A stretch of 64,000 bases of DNA from Clostridiales bacterium. Lineage in GTDB: Bacteria; Bacillota; Clostridia; Lachnospirales; Lachnospiraceae. Every line of letters begins with the position of its first letter. Within the stretch, counting starts at the first letter, position 1. The stretch is taken from assembly GCA_018366495.1 (NCBI GenBank), contig JAGZHZ010000006.1, forward strand, positions 49,925 to 113,924, read 5' to 3'. Below the pieces are notes generated by a model. That model ran no database searches, was not told the DNA's origin, and saw nothing but the letters and a program-made list of their open reading frames with translations. Of the stretch, positions 25,815 through 34,536 are shown piece by piece. A program made the position numbers and the translations under genes.

Positions 25815-27179
25815 CTATTTTGTTTGGCTTAAAACATACTGATAGATATCTCGATACGTCTGATCCGTATAATGTACGCCATCTATCGTTCCAAATCCGA
25901 TTTGTTTTAAATAGCTATAAGCGTCAATATAGCGAGTCGGAAATGCTGCTTTCATCTTTTTGTTAAAAGCTTCCACTTCTGCTGTCGATTTATGGCGCTC
26001 TATGATATCCGGATAATTGACATCATCGACAGGATTTACTGACATGATATAAATTTTGGCCATAGGATACATTTTAAACAGATCCTTGTATAAATTAATG
26101 TATTTTTCACAGTTGGAGACATCATTGACACCTAAGTTTAAAATAATTTTTGCCTTCGGGTCCTTTTCCAGATATTTCTGAAGTTCTCCCATACCAGTGC
26201 TTCTAAACCAAATATATCCGCATCCGCTTCTTGCCACATATAAATGATCTGGATTATTGATTACCCTGCTCATCAGCACTGTTCTTGAATCTCCGCAGAA
26301 AATATATTTTCTCTCTTCGCTGTCCTCCACTCTGCGTCCGTCGCTTCCGAGATAATATCCATCTACCCACTGATTCACCAGCATGATTCCTTCGTTTGAA
26401 AAGCAGTACCAGCTTCCATCAATCTCTTTCCAGCCGACGGCGCCGGAACCATCTTTCTCAAAATAGCACCAATAGTTGTTATGTACTTTTTCCCAGCCTA
26501 CGGTCACTCTTCCTGTGTCTGTCAGATGATATTGTTTTCCATCGATCATCTTCCAGCCGGTCACCGGTGTTCCGGCTGCCGAAAAGTAATGGCGGTAATC
26601 TTTTCCGTCTGAAGGATCTGTAATCATTTCCCATCCCGATGCGCGCGTTCCATCCTCACGGAAGTAATACATTTTGTTATCAATCTCTATCCAGCCGCGC
26701 ACCATCAGACCGCGCTCATTAAAATAATAATAATTTCCTCCGTACCGCAGCATTCCGATCGCCAGTGTTCCGTCCAGCTTCAGATAACAAGTGCGGTCTC
26801 CGTTTCTGAGCCAGTAATTGACTGCAAGCTGTCCATTACTCTTAAAATAATACTTTCTGTTTCTATATGTATAAAATCCGACACGGCGGTATCCATTTGC
26901 ATCAAAGCAATAAATTCTCCCTTCAATCCGTGCCCATCCGTTTTTCAGATACTGATTTGTTTTCAATTTAAAACGATATCCCTTTGAGCTTTTCACCCAG
27001 GTTCCTACCCTATTCGGTGTCTTTCTCATATTGCTTACCAGATCATACTGGTATGCGGACGCCTGACGTACATCCTCAATATTTAAAGCAGCCTCCGCAT
27101 AAATCGAAGAATCTGGCGCCATAAATGACAATGCCGTACATAAACATATCATAAGACCTGTTCTTTTCCACCATATCAT
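25815..27179 (-). CDS. Secreted SGNH/GDSL hydrolase with wall-binding repeats
   Basis: About 454 residues from the ATG at 27179 (MIWWKRTGLMICLCTALSFMA), chosen because it begins the signal peptide and has GGGAG upstream. Residues ~65-285 are tandem ~20-residue aromatic repeats of the choline/glucan-binding type (GWIEIDNKMYYFREDGTRASG, GWKEIDGSWYCFSNEG). The C-terminal SGNH domain begins at YIFCGDSRT, with the nucleophile Ser near 298, the block-III NLGVND, and catalytic Asp/His in DGVHYTD near 433-436. It likely deacylates or de-esterifies a wall or host glycan at the cell surface. Its place between rplL and rpoB is unusual. Confidence 0.88.
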   Translation of the reverse strand: MIWWKRTGLMICLCTALSFMAPDSSIYAEAALNIEDVRQASAYQYDLVSNMRKTPNRVGTWVKSSKGYRFKLKTNQYLKNGWARIEGRIYCFDANGYRRVGFYTYRNRKYYFKSNGQLAVNYWLRNGDRTCYLKLDGTLAIGMLRYGGNYYYFNERGLMVRGWIEIDNKMYYFREDGTRASGWEMITDPSDGKDYRHYFSAAGTPVTGWKMIDGKQYHLTDTGRVTVGWEKVHNNYWCYFEKDGSGAVGWKEIDGSWYCFSNEGIMLVNQWVDGYYLGSDGRRVEDSEERKYIFCGDSRTVLMSRVINNPDHLYVARSGCGYIWFRSTGMGELQKYLEKDPKAKIILNLGVNDVSNCEKYINLYKDLFKMYPMAKIYIMSVNPVDDVNYPDIIERHKSTAEVEAFNKKMKAAFPTRYIDAYSYLKQIGFGTIDGVHYTDQTYRDIYQYVLSQTK

Positions 27180-27366
27180 ATTTCCATTCTCCCTTCTGTA
27201 TGGCACAGCTGCCCATACAATCCCCTGTGCATTTTCCCTTCTCTGCACTGCCTCATTGTCTGTTTCTGACTGCTGCAAATTTTTTCCGTAAGTCACATCA
27301 TGAAATCAATTATCATTTCTCGGCTCTCTTAAAATAAGTCTAAACTTTCTGTGATATTTAAAAAAA

Positions 27367-27388
27367 GGGAACCGCAATTACGGTCCCC
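27367..27388 (-). terminator. Terminator after rplL
   Basis: On the minus strand GGGGACCG and CGGTTCCC close over a 6-base loop, followed by a run of seven T. It lies about 18 bases after the rplL stop, so rplJL forms a closed unit. Confidence 0.92.
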
Positions 27389-27405
27389 TATGATCACTCG
27401 CAAAA

Positions 27406-27777
27406 TTATTTTAAAGTAACTTTAGCGCCTTCTGCCTCTAATTTTGTCTTCATTTCTTCAGCTTCAGCTTTGGATACACCTTCTTTGATTACCTTAGGAG
27501 CTCCGTCAACTACTTCTTTAGCTTCTTTTAAGCCTAAGCCTGTAGCTTCACGAACAACTTTGATAACCTTAACTTTGTTTGGTCCAACTTCTGTCAGTTC
27601 TACGTCGAACTCATCTTTTTCTTCTGCTGCTTCTGCTGGGCCAGCTGCTGCTACAACAACACCTGCTGCTGCGGATACACCAAATTCTTCTTCACATGCT
27701 TTTACTAAATCGTTTAATTCTAATACGGATAATTCTTTGATAGCTTCAATAAATTCAGCTGTTGTTAATTTTGCCAT
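27406..27777 (-). CDS. rplL: 50S ribosomal protein L7/L12
   Basis: 123 residues. The N-terminal dimerisation domain (TTAEFIEAIKELSVLELNDLVKACEEEFGV) is joined by an Ala-rich hinge to the C-terminal factor-binding domain (KVKVIKVVREATGLGLKEAKEVVDGAP). It forms the ribosomal stalk that recruits translation GTPases. Lies 41 bases after rplJ with AGGAGGAAAGA upstream. Confidence 0.98.
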   Translation of the reverse strand: MAKLTTAEFIEAIKELSVLELNDLVKACEEEFGVSAAAGVVVAAAGPAEAAEEKDEFDVELTEVGPNKVKVIKVVREATGLGLKEAKEVVDGAPKVIKEGVSKAEAEEMKTKLEAEGAKVTLK

Positions 27778-27818
27778 TATTCTTTCCTCCTATAATCTCT
27801 TTTTATATGTTCTGACTC

Positions 27819-28307
27819 TTACGCTTCTTTTGCTTCAGCAATCTGTTTAACCACACGAGCGAAGTTTGCAATAGGTGACTGCATACTTCCAAGCAATCTT
27901 CCAAGAAGTTCTTCTCTTGATGGGATGCTTGCCAGTGCCTGTACAGATTTTTCGTCGTAGTAGTTTCCTTCCACAACTGCTGCAACCAGTTTTAAGCTTG
28001 GGATTGTCTTCGCATATTTTGCAATGATTCTTGCTGGTGCTGTAGCATCAGTTTTAGAAATTGCAATTGCGTTTGGTCCTTCCAGATGTTTGCTCATCGG
28101 CTCACATGGAGTTCCCTGGAATGCAAAGTTCATCATTGTGTTTTTGTAAACTTTGTATACAATACCAGCTTCTCTTAACTCTTTACGAAGAGCTGTATCC
28201 TGTTCTACAGTGATTCCACTGTAAGTAACTAATACGACAGCTGCTGCGTTGTCAATATGTCCAGCAATCTCTTCCACGATTGGTTTCTTAAGTTCCACTT
28301 TTGCCAT
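27819..28307 (-). CDS. rplJ: 50S ribosomal protein L10
   Basis: 162 residues beginning MAKVELKKPIVEEIAGHIDN. It anchors L7/L12 dimers to the ribosome and is normally the autogenous repressor of its own operon. An L10 leader with an attenuator lies upstream (28361-28478). AAGGAGGTGCACC precedes the ATG. Confidence 0.97.
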   Translation of the reverse strand: MAKVELKKPIVEEIAGHIDNAAAVVLVTYSGITVEQDTALRKELREAGIVYKVYKNTMMNFAFQGTPCEPMSKHLEGPNAIAISKTDATAPARIIAKYAKTIPSLKLVAAVVEGNYYDEKSVQALASIPSREELLGRLLGSMQSPIANFARVVKQIAEAKEA

Positions 28308-28360
28308 GAATGGTGCACCTCCTTATAGATTTGTGTACCGCCGTCTCAAATTTTGGAATA

Positions 28361-28478
28361 TAAAAAAGCCTCTCTGTCCGTACGACAAAAAGGCTGTAAA
28401 TTCAACAAAATGAACTATACTCCTCGGTAGGCAGTTTCCTTTTACACTTTTCAGTACCTACTGTCTTCGGCAGTTTCC
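28361..28478 (-). promoter_or_regulatory. L10 (rplJ) leader RNA with terminator hairpin
   Basis: The minus strand carries the conserved CCGAAGACAGTAGGTA block, and after a short arm CTGCCTACCGAGG; together these are the hallmark of the Firmicutes ribosomal protein L10 leader. They are followed by a hairpin of AGCCTTTTTGTC (28395-28384) with GACAGAGAGGCT (28378-28367) and a T run. L10 binding should stabilise termination and reduce rplJL transcription. Confidence 0.9.
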
Positions 28479-28484
28479 TGACAT

Positions 28485-28513
28485 AATATATCATCTATGT
28501 CTTTGTTTGTCAA
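28485..28513 (-). promoter_or_regulatory. Promoter of rplJL
   Basis: On the minus strand TTGACA (28513-28508), a 17-base spacer and TATATT (28490-28485). It lies directly upstream of the L10 leader. Confidence 0.88.
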
Positions 28514-28574
28514 GATATTTTTTCAAAATCGGCTGCGGAAAAAATCACATTTTTCCCACAGCCGCTCTGTTTTT

Positions 28575-30479
28575 TTATTTCGCTCTTGTGCGAATTTCTT
28601 CTTTAATTTCTGCAATAAATGTATCTAATGCTTTCTGTCCCTGATCTCCATCTTTACGGCTTCTGACAGCGACTAAGTTTTCTTCCTCTTCTTTTGCTCC
28701 TGCAATCAGCATATATGGAACTTTCTGTGTCTGTGCCTCGCGGATCTTATATCCGATCTTTTCAGAGCGTGTGTCAATCTCAGCACGGATTCCTGCATCT
28801 TTCAGCGCATTTAAAACTTTCTCGCCATACTCGATATATTTGTCAGAAATTGGCAGTACCTTTACCTGAACCGGAGCCAGCCATGTTGGAAATGCTCCTG
28901 CAAAATGCTCGATCAGAATACCAATGAAACGTTCAATTGAACCAAATGCAACACGATGAATCATAATTGGTCTGTGTTTTTCTCCGTCTGCTCCTGTATA
29001 TTCCAGATTAAATCGCAGAGGAAGCTGGAAGTCAAGCTGAATCGTTCCGCACTGCCATGTTCTTCCGATGGAATCTTCCAGATGGAAGTCAATCTTCGGT
29101 CCGTAGAATGCGCCGTCTCCTTCATTTACAACATAGTCCAGTCCCAGATCATCGAGAGCGCTTCTCAGTCCGTCTGTAGCCATCTCCCAATCTTCGTCAC
29201 TTCCCATGCTGTCTTCCGGACGTGTGGAAAGTTCTACATGATATTTAAATCCGAACAGACTGTACACTTCGTCAATCAGTCTTGCAACGCCTTTGATTTC
29301 GTCTTTGATCTGCTCCGGTGTCATAAAGATATGCGCATCATCCTGTGTGAAACAGCGTACACGCATCAGGCCATGAAGCTGTCCTGATTTTTCATGGCGG
29401 TGAACAAGACCAAGCTCACCCATGCGAAGCGGCAGATCACGGTAAGAACGAGGTTCTGACTGGTATACTAAGATTCCGCCTGGGCAGTTCATTGGTTTGA
29501 TTGCAAAATCCTGCTCGTCAATCACAGTCGTGTACATATTATTTTTATAGTGATCCCAATGACCGGATGTCTCCCACAGGCTTCTGTTTAACATAACCGG
29601 AGTAGAGATTTCCTGATATCCATTTTTAGTATGCAGTTCATGCCAGTAGTCCAGCAATGTATTTTTTAAGATCATTCCCTTTGGCAGGAAGAATGGGAAT
29701 CCAGGACCTGCATCGTGCATCATAAACAATCCCAGTTCACGTCCCAGTTTTCTGTGGTCACGTTTCTTTGCCTCTTCCAGCATTGTCAGATACTCGTCCA
29801 GCTCTGCTTTTTTCGGGAATGCTGTTCCGTAGATACGAGTCAGCATTTTGTTATGTTCATTTCCTCTCCAGTAAGCTCCTGCAAGACTTGTCAGTTTAAA
29901 TGCTTTTACCGGTTTTGTGCTCATCAGGTGAGGTCCTGCGCAAAGGTCAATGAACTCTCCCTGCTGATAGAAACTGATCTCTGAATCTTCTGGAAGATCT
30001 TCAATCAATTCTACTTTATATGGCTCCTGACGTTCTTTCATAAATGCAATTGCTTCTGCTCTCGGTTTTGTAAAACGTTCGATCGGCAGATCTTCTTTTA
30101 CAATCTTCTTCATCTGGGCTTCAATCTTTTCCAGATCTTCTGTGCTGAAAGGAGTTTCTCTGTCTAAATCATAGTAAAATCCGTCTGCGATGGATGGTCC
30201 GATTGCCAGTTTTGTATCTGGATAGAGACGTTTAATTGCCTGCGCCATGATATGAGATGTTGTGTGGCGGTACGCTGCCAGTCCTTCTGGATCAGATACG
30301 GTATGAATATTCAATGTGCAGTCCTTGTCCACAACGTGTCTTAAATCTACAATTTCTCCGTCCACTTCACCGACTGCTGCCATTCTTGCCAGTCCTTCGC
30401 TGAGATCTTTTGCGATCTCGATGACAGACATCGGCTGGCTGTACTCTTTTTTTGTGCCATCTTTTAATGTGATAATCAT
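28575..30479 (-). CDS. thrS: Threonyl-tRNA synthetase
   Basis: About 634 residues from the ATG at 30479 (MIITLKDGTKKEYSQPMS) with AAAGGAAG upstream; the open frame to 30566 runs into the T-box terminator and is not coding. Domains in order: TGS (1-60), editing/second additional domain with HTTSHIMAQAIK and CAGPHL, class II catalytic core with NCPGG and RHEKSGQLHGLMRVRCFTQDDAH, and a C-terminal anticodon-binding domain. It charges tRNA-Thr and clears mischarged Ser-tRNA-Thr. Controlled by the T-box at 30524-30765. Confidence 0.97.
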   Translation of the reverse strand: MIITLKDGTKKEYSQPMSVIEIAKDLSEGLARMAAVGEVDGEIVDLRHVVDKDCTLNIHTVSDPEGLAAYRHTTSHIMAQAIKRLYPDTKLAIGPSIADGFYYDLDRETPFSTEDLEKIEAQMKKIVKEDLPIERFTKPRAEAIAFMKERQEPYKVELIEDLPEDSEISFYQQGEFIDLCAGPHLMSTKPVKAFKLTSLAGAYWRGNEHNKMLTRIYGTAFPKKAELDEYLTMLEEAKKRDHRKLGRELGLFMMHDAGPGFPFFLPKGMILKNTLLDYWHELHTKNGYQEISTPVMLNRSLWETSGHWDHYKNNMYTTVIDEQDFAIKPMNCPGGILVYQSEPRSYRDLPLRMGELGLVHRHEKSGQLHGLMRVRCFTQDDAHIFMTPEQIKDEIKGVARLIDEVYSLFGFKYHVELSTRPEDSMGSDEDWEMATDGLRSALDDLGLDYVVNEGDGAFYGPKIDFHLEDSIGRTWQCGTIQLDFQLPLRFNLEYTGADGEKHRPIMIHRVAFGSIERFIGILIEHFAGAFPTWLAPVQVKVLPISDKYIEYGEKVLNALKDAGIRAEIDTRSEKIGYKIREAQTQKVPYMLIAGAKEEEENLVAVRSRKDGDQGQKALDTFIAEIKEEIRTRAK

Positions 30480-30523
30480 CTTTTTTCTTCCTTTCTGTAA
30501 TTCATTTTCTGTTGGACCTGTCA

Positions 30524-30765
30524 CGCCATGCCGAAAAAAAATCCCCTGCAGCCACTCTGACTGCAAGGGACGAATACTTCATGTAATTCGCGGTTCCACC
30601 CTAATTGTTATGAAAACCACTCATTTTTGACGATAACGGAGTCACCGGACCGGATTGGGGCCACTCAAAGGTAGTTTTCGGCTGCTTTCCGATAAGATAC
30701 TCCCAGCTCTGTATCTCTCTCTGCAATCTTTCGACAGCTTACTCGTCTTCTCAACGTGTTGTCCT
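30524..30765 (-). promoter_or_regulatory. T-box riboswitch upstream of thrS
   Basis: The minus strand contains the T-box core AGGGTGGAACCGCG (30602-30589). Stem I elements GAGTAA and AGAGAG lie near the 5' end. A terminator hairpin (CCCTTGCAG... with CTGCAGGGG, 30566-30530) and a T run lie before thrS. The specifier region reads AAACTACCTTT, compatible with a Thr codon (ACT or ACC). Uncharged tRNA-Thr would stabilise the antiterminator and switch thrS on. Confidence 0.93.
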
Positions 30766-30777
30766 TATACTGTATTT

Positions 30778-30806
30778 ATCATATAGCAGGAGACGAATCA
30801 TGTCAA
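30778..30806 (-). promoter_or_regulatory. Promoter of T-box/thrS
   Basis: On the minus strand TTGACA (30806-30801), a 17-base spacer and TATGAT (30783-30778), just upstream of stem I of the T-box. Confidence 0.88.
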
Positions 30807-30844
30807 GAGAAAAAGATGGATTCCGAGACAGATTTTTGAGACAG

Positions 30845-30895
30845 AAAAGCAGCACATTTCCTTTCTGTCTCCATAAGAAAATGTACTGCTTTTTC
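30845..30895 (-). terminator. Terminator of the ABC transporter / dimethylargininase operon
   Basis: On the minus strand AAAAGCAGTACATTTTC and GAAATGTGCTGCTTTTC-like arms pair with a few mismatches. It lies between the dimethylargininase stop and the thrS promoter. Confidence 0.6.
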
Positions 30896-30908
30896 ATTTC
30901 TATATTTA

Positions 30909-31679
30909 TTAGAATCTTAAACTCAGGCAGCTCAGTCCGCCGTCGATCTTACGATATTCAGAAGTATCTACAAGCAGAACTTCATATCCTGCATCTTTTA
31001 CGATCTGTGCCACTTTCGGGAAGTTAGCAGGAACGATTACTTTTCCGTTTACCCAGATACAGTTTGCAGCGTATGCTTCTTCCTGCGGAATTACATATTT
31101 GTTGTATTTTGCAAAATCCGGTTTGTCAATAAACTCTCCAGAAACAAGCATATTGTTGTTTTCAATATAGTTGACGCCTGTTTTTAAGTGAAGAACTTCT
31201 GTCAGTTCCACTTCAGATCCTGTCAGTCCATATTTCTCCAGAATTGCAATAAACTGGCGGATTCCCTCTTCATTTGTTCTCGCAGAGCGTCCTACATAGA
31301 AATGATCGCCTACCATCATAACGTCTCCGCCTTCCAGTGTTCCCGGCGCTTTGATATATTCGATGCAGTCTTCACTGTAAAACTTCTTGATTACAGGAAT
31401 CATTGCTTCTACTTCTTTGTTTCTGGAAGCTGCTCCCGGATTCGTGATGATCGCACATTTTCTCGTCAGCACGGCTGTGTCTTCTACAAAACAAGAATCT
31501 GGAAATTCTTCATCTGCCTCCAGAACAGTCACATTTACACCGCAGCTCTTTAACGCCTCGATATAAGCGTCATGCTGTTTCAATGCCAGTTCATAATCCG
31601 GTTTTCCCAGTTCCGGTGCAGAAGTAATTCCTTCTGTAATTTTACTGCATGGTCTTTTTACAATCACATTCTGAAACAT
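30909..31679 (-). CDS. Dimethylargininase-like amidinohydrolase
   Basis: 256 residues from the ATG at 31679 (MFQNVIVKRP) with GGAGAG upstream. It belongs to the guanidino-group modifying superfamily, closest to N(G),N(G)-dimethylarginine dimethylaminohydrolase. Markers are FPDSCFVEDTAV (acidic substrate residues Glu66/Asp67), LEGGDVM, a catalytic His near 164 (EVLHLKTG) and the nucleophile Cys at about 251 in GGLSCLSLRF. The reaction would convert a methylated arginine, or possibly arginine or another guanidine, to citrulline plus an amine. It is the last gene after a polar amino-acid ABC transporter, 36 bases away, so imported substrate may be hydrolysed by this enzyme. Confidence 0.85.
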   Translation of the reverse strand: MFQNVIVKRPCSKITEGITSAPELGKPDYELALKQHDAYIEALKSCGVNVTVLEADEEFPDSCFVEDTAVLTRKCAIITNPGAASRNKEVEAMIPVIKKFYSEDCIEYIKAPGTLEGGDVMMVGDHFYVGRSARTNEEGIRQFIAILEKYGLTGSEVELTEVLHLKTGVNYIENNNMLVSGEFIDKPDFAKYNKYVIPQEEAYAANCIWVNGKVIVPANFPKVAQIVKDAGYEVLLVDTSEYRKIDGGLSCLSLRF

Positions 31680-31715
31680 TGTTCTCTCTCCTATCATCTA
31701 TAATAATTTTATCGT

Positions 31716-32438
31716 CTATAATACTTTTGATAAGAACTCCTGCAGACGTTTGTTCTGAGGATGTTCAAAAAATTCTTTTGGTGTATTTTCCTCTTTGATG
31801 ACTCCTTCATCAATGAACAGAATTTTTGTCGCCACCTCTTTTGCAAATCCCATCTCATGAGTCACGATTACCATTGTCATTCCCTCGTCGGCAAGTTCCC
31901 GGATCAAATCCAAGACTTCTCCTACCATCTCTGGGTCAAGCGCAGACGTCGGCTCATCAAACAGCATGACTTCCGGATTCATCGCAAGTGCACGCACGAT
32001 TGCAATACGCTGTTTCTGTCCTCCTGAAAGTTTATTCGGATATTCAGAAGCTTTGTCTTCCAATCCAATTCTTCTCAGAAGACGCATTGCATTTTCTTTT
32101 GCTTCTTCTTTCGTCTGAAGCTTTAATTTTACAGGTGCAAATGTAATATTTTCCAGTACCGTCTTATGCGGAAACAGGTTAAAATGCTGGAATACCATCC
32201 CCATTCTCTGACGCATCTTATCAATATCACTTCTCGGATCTGTGATATTGACTCCATCTACCCAGATTTCACCTTCTGTCGGCTCCTCCAAGAGATTTAA
32301 GCACCGCAAAAATGTACTTTTTCCTGAACCGCTTGGACCTAAGATTACAATTTTTTCTCCCTGTTCGATCTTATAATCAATTCCATTTAAAACTTTCAGA
32401 TCATGAAAATCTTTTTTTAAACCTTTAACCTCGATCAC
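31716..32438 (-). CDS. Polar amino-acid ABC transporter ATP-binding protein
   Basis: 240 residues, GlnQ/ArtP-like. Walker A GPSGSGKST, Q-loop VFQHFNLFPH, signature LSGGQKQR, Walker B VMLFDEPTSALDPE and H-loop IVTHEMGFAKEV are all intact. It starts at a GTG that overlaps the permease end by 14 bases. Energises uptake with the permease and binding protein upstream. Confidence 0.93.
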   Translation of the reverse strand: MIEVKGLKKDFHDLKVLNGIDYKIEQGEKIVILGPSGSGKSTFLRCLNLLEEPTEGEIWVDGVNITDPRSDIDKMRQRMGMVFQHFNLFPHKTVLENITFAPVKLKLQTKEEAKENAMRLLRRIGLEDKASEYPNKLSGGQKQRIAIVRALAMNPEVMLFDEPTSALDPEMVGEVLDLIRELADEGMTMVIVTHEMGFAKEVATKILFIDEGVIKEENTPKEFFEHPQNKRLQEFLSKVL

Positions 32439-33165
32439 CCTGTTTTAACCTCTTTTCCAATATGCTTACACCCCAGGACATTACTACGACACAGATGAAG
32501 TACACAGCTGCGATGAAAAACAGCGGCATCATCGGTGACATTGTACGACTTCTGACTAAGTCGGATGCTCTTGTCAGGTCTACAACCGCAATATATCCTA
32601 CAATAGAAGTTTCTTTCAAGACTGCAATTCCCTCGTTGCACAGAGCCGGCAGCGCTGACTTAAATGCCTGCGGCAATATGATATGCACAATCGTTGTGGC
32701 TGCGCTCAGACCGAGCGAACGGCCTGCCTCCATCTGTCCTGCATCTACGGAGTTGATTCCTCCTCGTACAACCTCAGAAACGTATGCAGCAGAGTTCAGT
32801 CCCATCGCAATACAGCATACCACAATCTTATTTGGGAATCCGGCCATAATGACAAACGCCATGATAAGCAGCTGTACAACGAGCGGAACACCTCGCATGA
32901 TTGCAACATACAATCCTAAAATTTTATCTACAATCCAACAAACTGCATACAGAAGCTTCTGCGGAAGTGTGATTGGTTTTCTTTTCTTCATCTGCGTAAA
33001 TCCATAGCGCATGATGGCAATCAGAATTCCGGCAACCAGCCCTACAATCAAAGAGACTACGGTGATTAAGAGCGTATTCTTAAATCCTGTCAGGAACACT
33101 TTATAGCGGTCATCTCGGATAAAAGTTTTCTCAAAATCCGTAACAAAGGTTTCTATCCAGCCCAT
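32425..33165 (-). CDS. Polar amino-acid ABC transporter permease
   Basis: 246 residues with about five membrane spans. The HisM/GlnP-type inner-membrane signature appears at about residues 165-215: QMEAGRSLGLSAATTIVHII, then LPQAFKSALPALCNEGI and LKETS. The amphipathic N-terminus (FEKTFIRDDRYKVFLTGFKNTLLIT) is typical. A single permease gene implies a homodimer. The 288-base gap to the binding-protein gene holds a hairpin at 33395-33442 that may lower expression of the distal genes. Confidence 0.93.
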   Translation of the reverse strand: MGWIETFVTDFEKTFIRDDRYKVFLTGFKNTLLITVVSLIVGLVAGILIAIMRYGFTQMKKRKPITLPQKLLYAVCWIVDKILGLYVAIMRGVPLVVQLLIMAFVIMAGFPNKIVVCCIAMGLNSAAYVSEVVRGGINSVDAGQMEAGRSLGLSAATTIVHIILPQAFKSALPALCNEGIAVLKETSIVGYIAVVDLTRASDLVRSRTMSPMMPLFFIAAVYFICVVVMSWGVSILEKRLKQGDRG

Positions 33166-33394
33166 ACCTTTTTTCCTTTCTTTTTCTGTCTTTTTTTTAA
33201 TAATATCCCAGCTGGAAAGCAGGAGACATTTTTTATATCAATATTATATTACAAATGTTTTTCTATTACAATATGCAGTATGCGATCTGTTCTGCAAGAA
33301 ATCACTCTGCTTCTTGCTTCAGTCACTGCTGCTCGCTGACACATTTTTTTCTATTCTGTCTACAGCTCTTTCTACAGCTTAAAAAACTTACTTT

Positions 33395-33442
33395 GAGCGA
33401 GAAAATAGCGGCAAACTTTTCTCTGCCGCCATTTTCTGCCTC
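33395..33442 (-). terminator. Hairpin between binding-protein and permease genes
   Basis: On the minus strand GAGGCAGAAAATGGCGGCA pairs with TGCCGCTATTTTCTCGCTC with few mismatches, followed within 10 bases by a TTTTTT tract. Acting as a partial terminator, it would keep the binding protein in excess over the membrane subunits, a common pattern in such operons. Confidence 0.8.
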
Positions 33443-33453
33443 ACCGCACGTTC

Positions 33454-34281
33454 TTATTCTTCATTTGCAAGAGATGCTTTCTCACTGTGATCCAGAATAT
33501 ATTTATCCACTGTGCCGTCTTCTTTTAATGGTTTGATAATCTCATTTACTTTTTCAATCAGTTCTGTCTCGCCTTTTGCAGCTGCGATTGCATACTGTTC
33601 CTTAGTGGAACTTCCGTCTTCATATACTGCTTCAAAACATTTTAAGTCTTCATTGTTTGTGCAGATATTTTCTGCAAGCAGCTTATCACATACGATTGCC
33701 TGAACGTCTCCGGCATCCAGTCCCATCGCTGCGATGGTCAGATCTTTATACTGCTGAACTGTTGCGCCTGTTCCCGCAAGAACACCCATGTTTACTTCGT
33801 CAGATGCCAGGAAATCTCCTGTTGTTCCCAAATGTACGCCGATTGTATATCCAGCCAGATCATTGATCGTTTTTACATTTTCATCGTCTTCTTTTACAAC
33901 AATATACTGGTAAGTATCGCAGTATGGCTCAGAAAATTCCATTGTATCCTGACGGTCTTCTGTGACTGTGATTGCTGCGATTGCAAGATCTGCCTCTCCA
34001 TTTTCCAGATACATGGACAGAGAGTCAAATGCTGCATTGATAATTTCAAGATCCACGCCCAGTTCTTCTGCGATGTCAGCTGCCACTTCCATATCAGCTC
34101 CCACTACATTTTCGCCCTGCATATATTCAAATGGAGGCCATGCTGCATCTGTAGCAACGATCAATGTTCCACGTTCTTTGATACGCTCTAAGGCATTATC
34201 CTCTGCTGCCATAGTTGTAAATCCGGCCATCATGCAAACACTCATCACAACACTTAAATAACATGCAACTGCTTTTTTCAT
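33454..34281 (-). CDS. Amino-acid ABC transporter substrate-binding protein
   Basis: 275 residues, SBP family 3. The signal peptide is residues 1-26 (cleavage near TMA-AED). No lipobox Cys follows the hydrophobic core, unusual for a Gram-positive binding protein, so retention at the surface is unclear. The mature part begins ERIKERGTLIVATDAAWPPFEY, with ADMEVAADIAEELG and DLAIAAITVTEDRQDTMEFSEPY, the ligand-loop signatures of polar amino-acid binders. AGGAGGAAAAAATT precedes the ATG. The promoter is at 34432-34459. Confidence 0.92.
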   Translation of the reverse strand: MKKAVACYLSVVMSVCMMAGFTTMAAEDNALERIKERGTLIVATDAAWPPFEYMQGENVVGADMEVAADIAEELGVDLEIINAAFDSLSMYLENGEADLAIAAITVTEDRQDTMEFSEPYCDTYQYIVVKEDDENVKTINDLAGYTIGVHLGTTGDFLASDEVNMGVLAGTGATVQQYKDLTIAAMGLDAGDVQAIVCDKLLAENICTNNEDLKCFEAVYEDGSSTKEQYAIAAAKGETELIEKVNEIIKPLKEDGTVDKYILDHSEKASLANEE

Positions 34282-34431
34282 AATTTTTTCCTCCTCAATA
34301 ATAATCTCTTATATTTTACGGTATTTTCTATTCTTTTCACTTGCAGCTTAGGAAAATATCTTTTTTCTGTCTCATTCATCACGCATAAATTTTAAGTTTT
34401 TCCACAAATCCTGCATATTTATACAACTGCT

Positions 34432-34459
34432 ATTATAACAGCATTTAAAAAAAATGCAA
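34432..34459 (-). promoter_or_regulatory. Promoter of the amino-acid ABC operon
   Basis: On the minus strand TTGCAT (34459-34454), a 16-base spacer and TATAAT (34437-34432). The -35 lies in the terminator arm of the upstream PepSY gene. Confidence 0.75.
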
Positions 34460-34486
34460 GTTTTTTTCCTGCATTTTTTTCATTAT
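34447..34486 (-). terminator. Terminator after the PepSY gene
   Basis: On the minus strand AAATGCAGG and TTGCATTT arms enclose an A-rich loop and are followed by a T run. It overlaps the promoter of the following operon. Confidence 0.75.
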
Positions 34487-34536
34487 ATCTATATTTATTT
34501 TTTACCAGCAAATCTTCTGCATGTGATCCTGTCTTT

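Noticed and set aside
26396..26990. Aromatic repeats in the SGNH protein considered as evidence of a choline-binding protein attached to teichoic acid
   Set aside because: The repeats are of the broad glucan/choline-binding type; ligand cannot be assigned without knowing whether this organism decorates its wall with choline.
28361..28395. Hairpin with T run before rplJ considered as terminator of an upstream gene
   Set aside because: It lies downstream of the rplJL promoter and next to the conserved L10 leader blocks, so it is an attenuator rather than the end of thrS, which is downstream on the minus strand.
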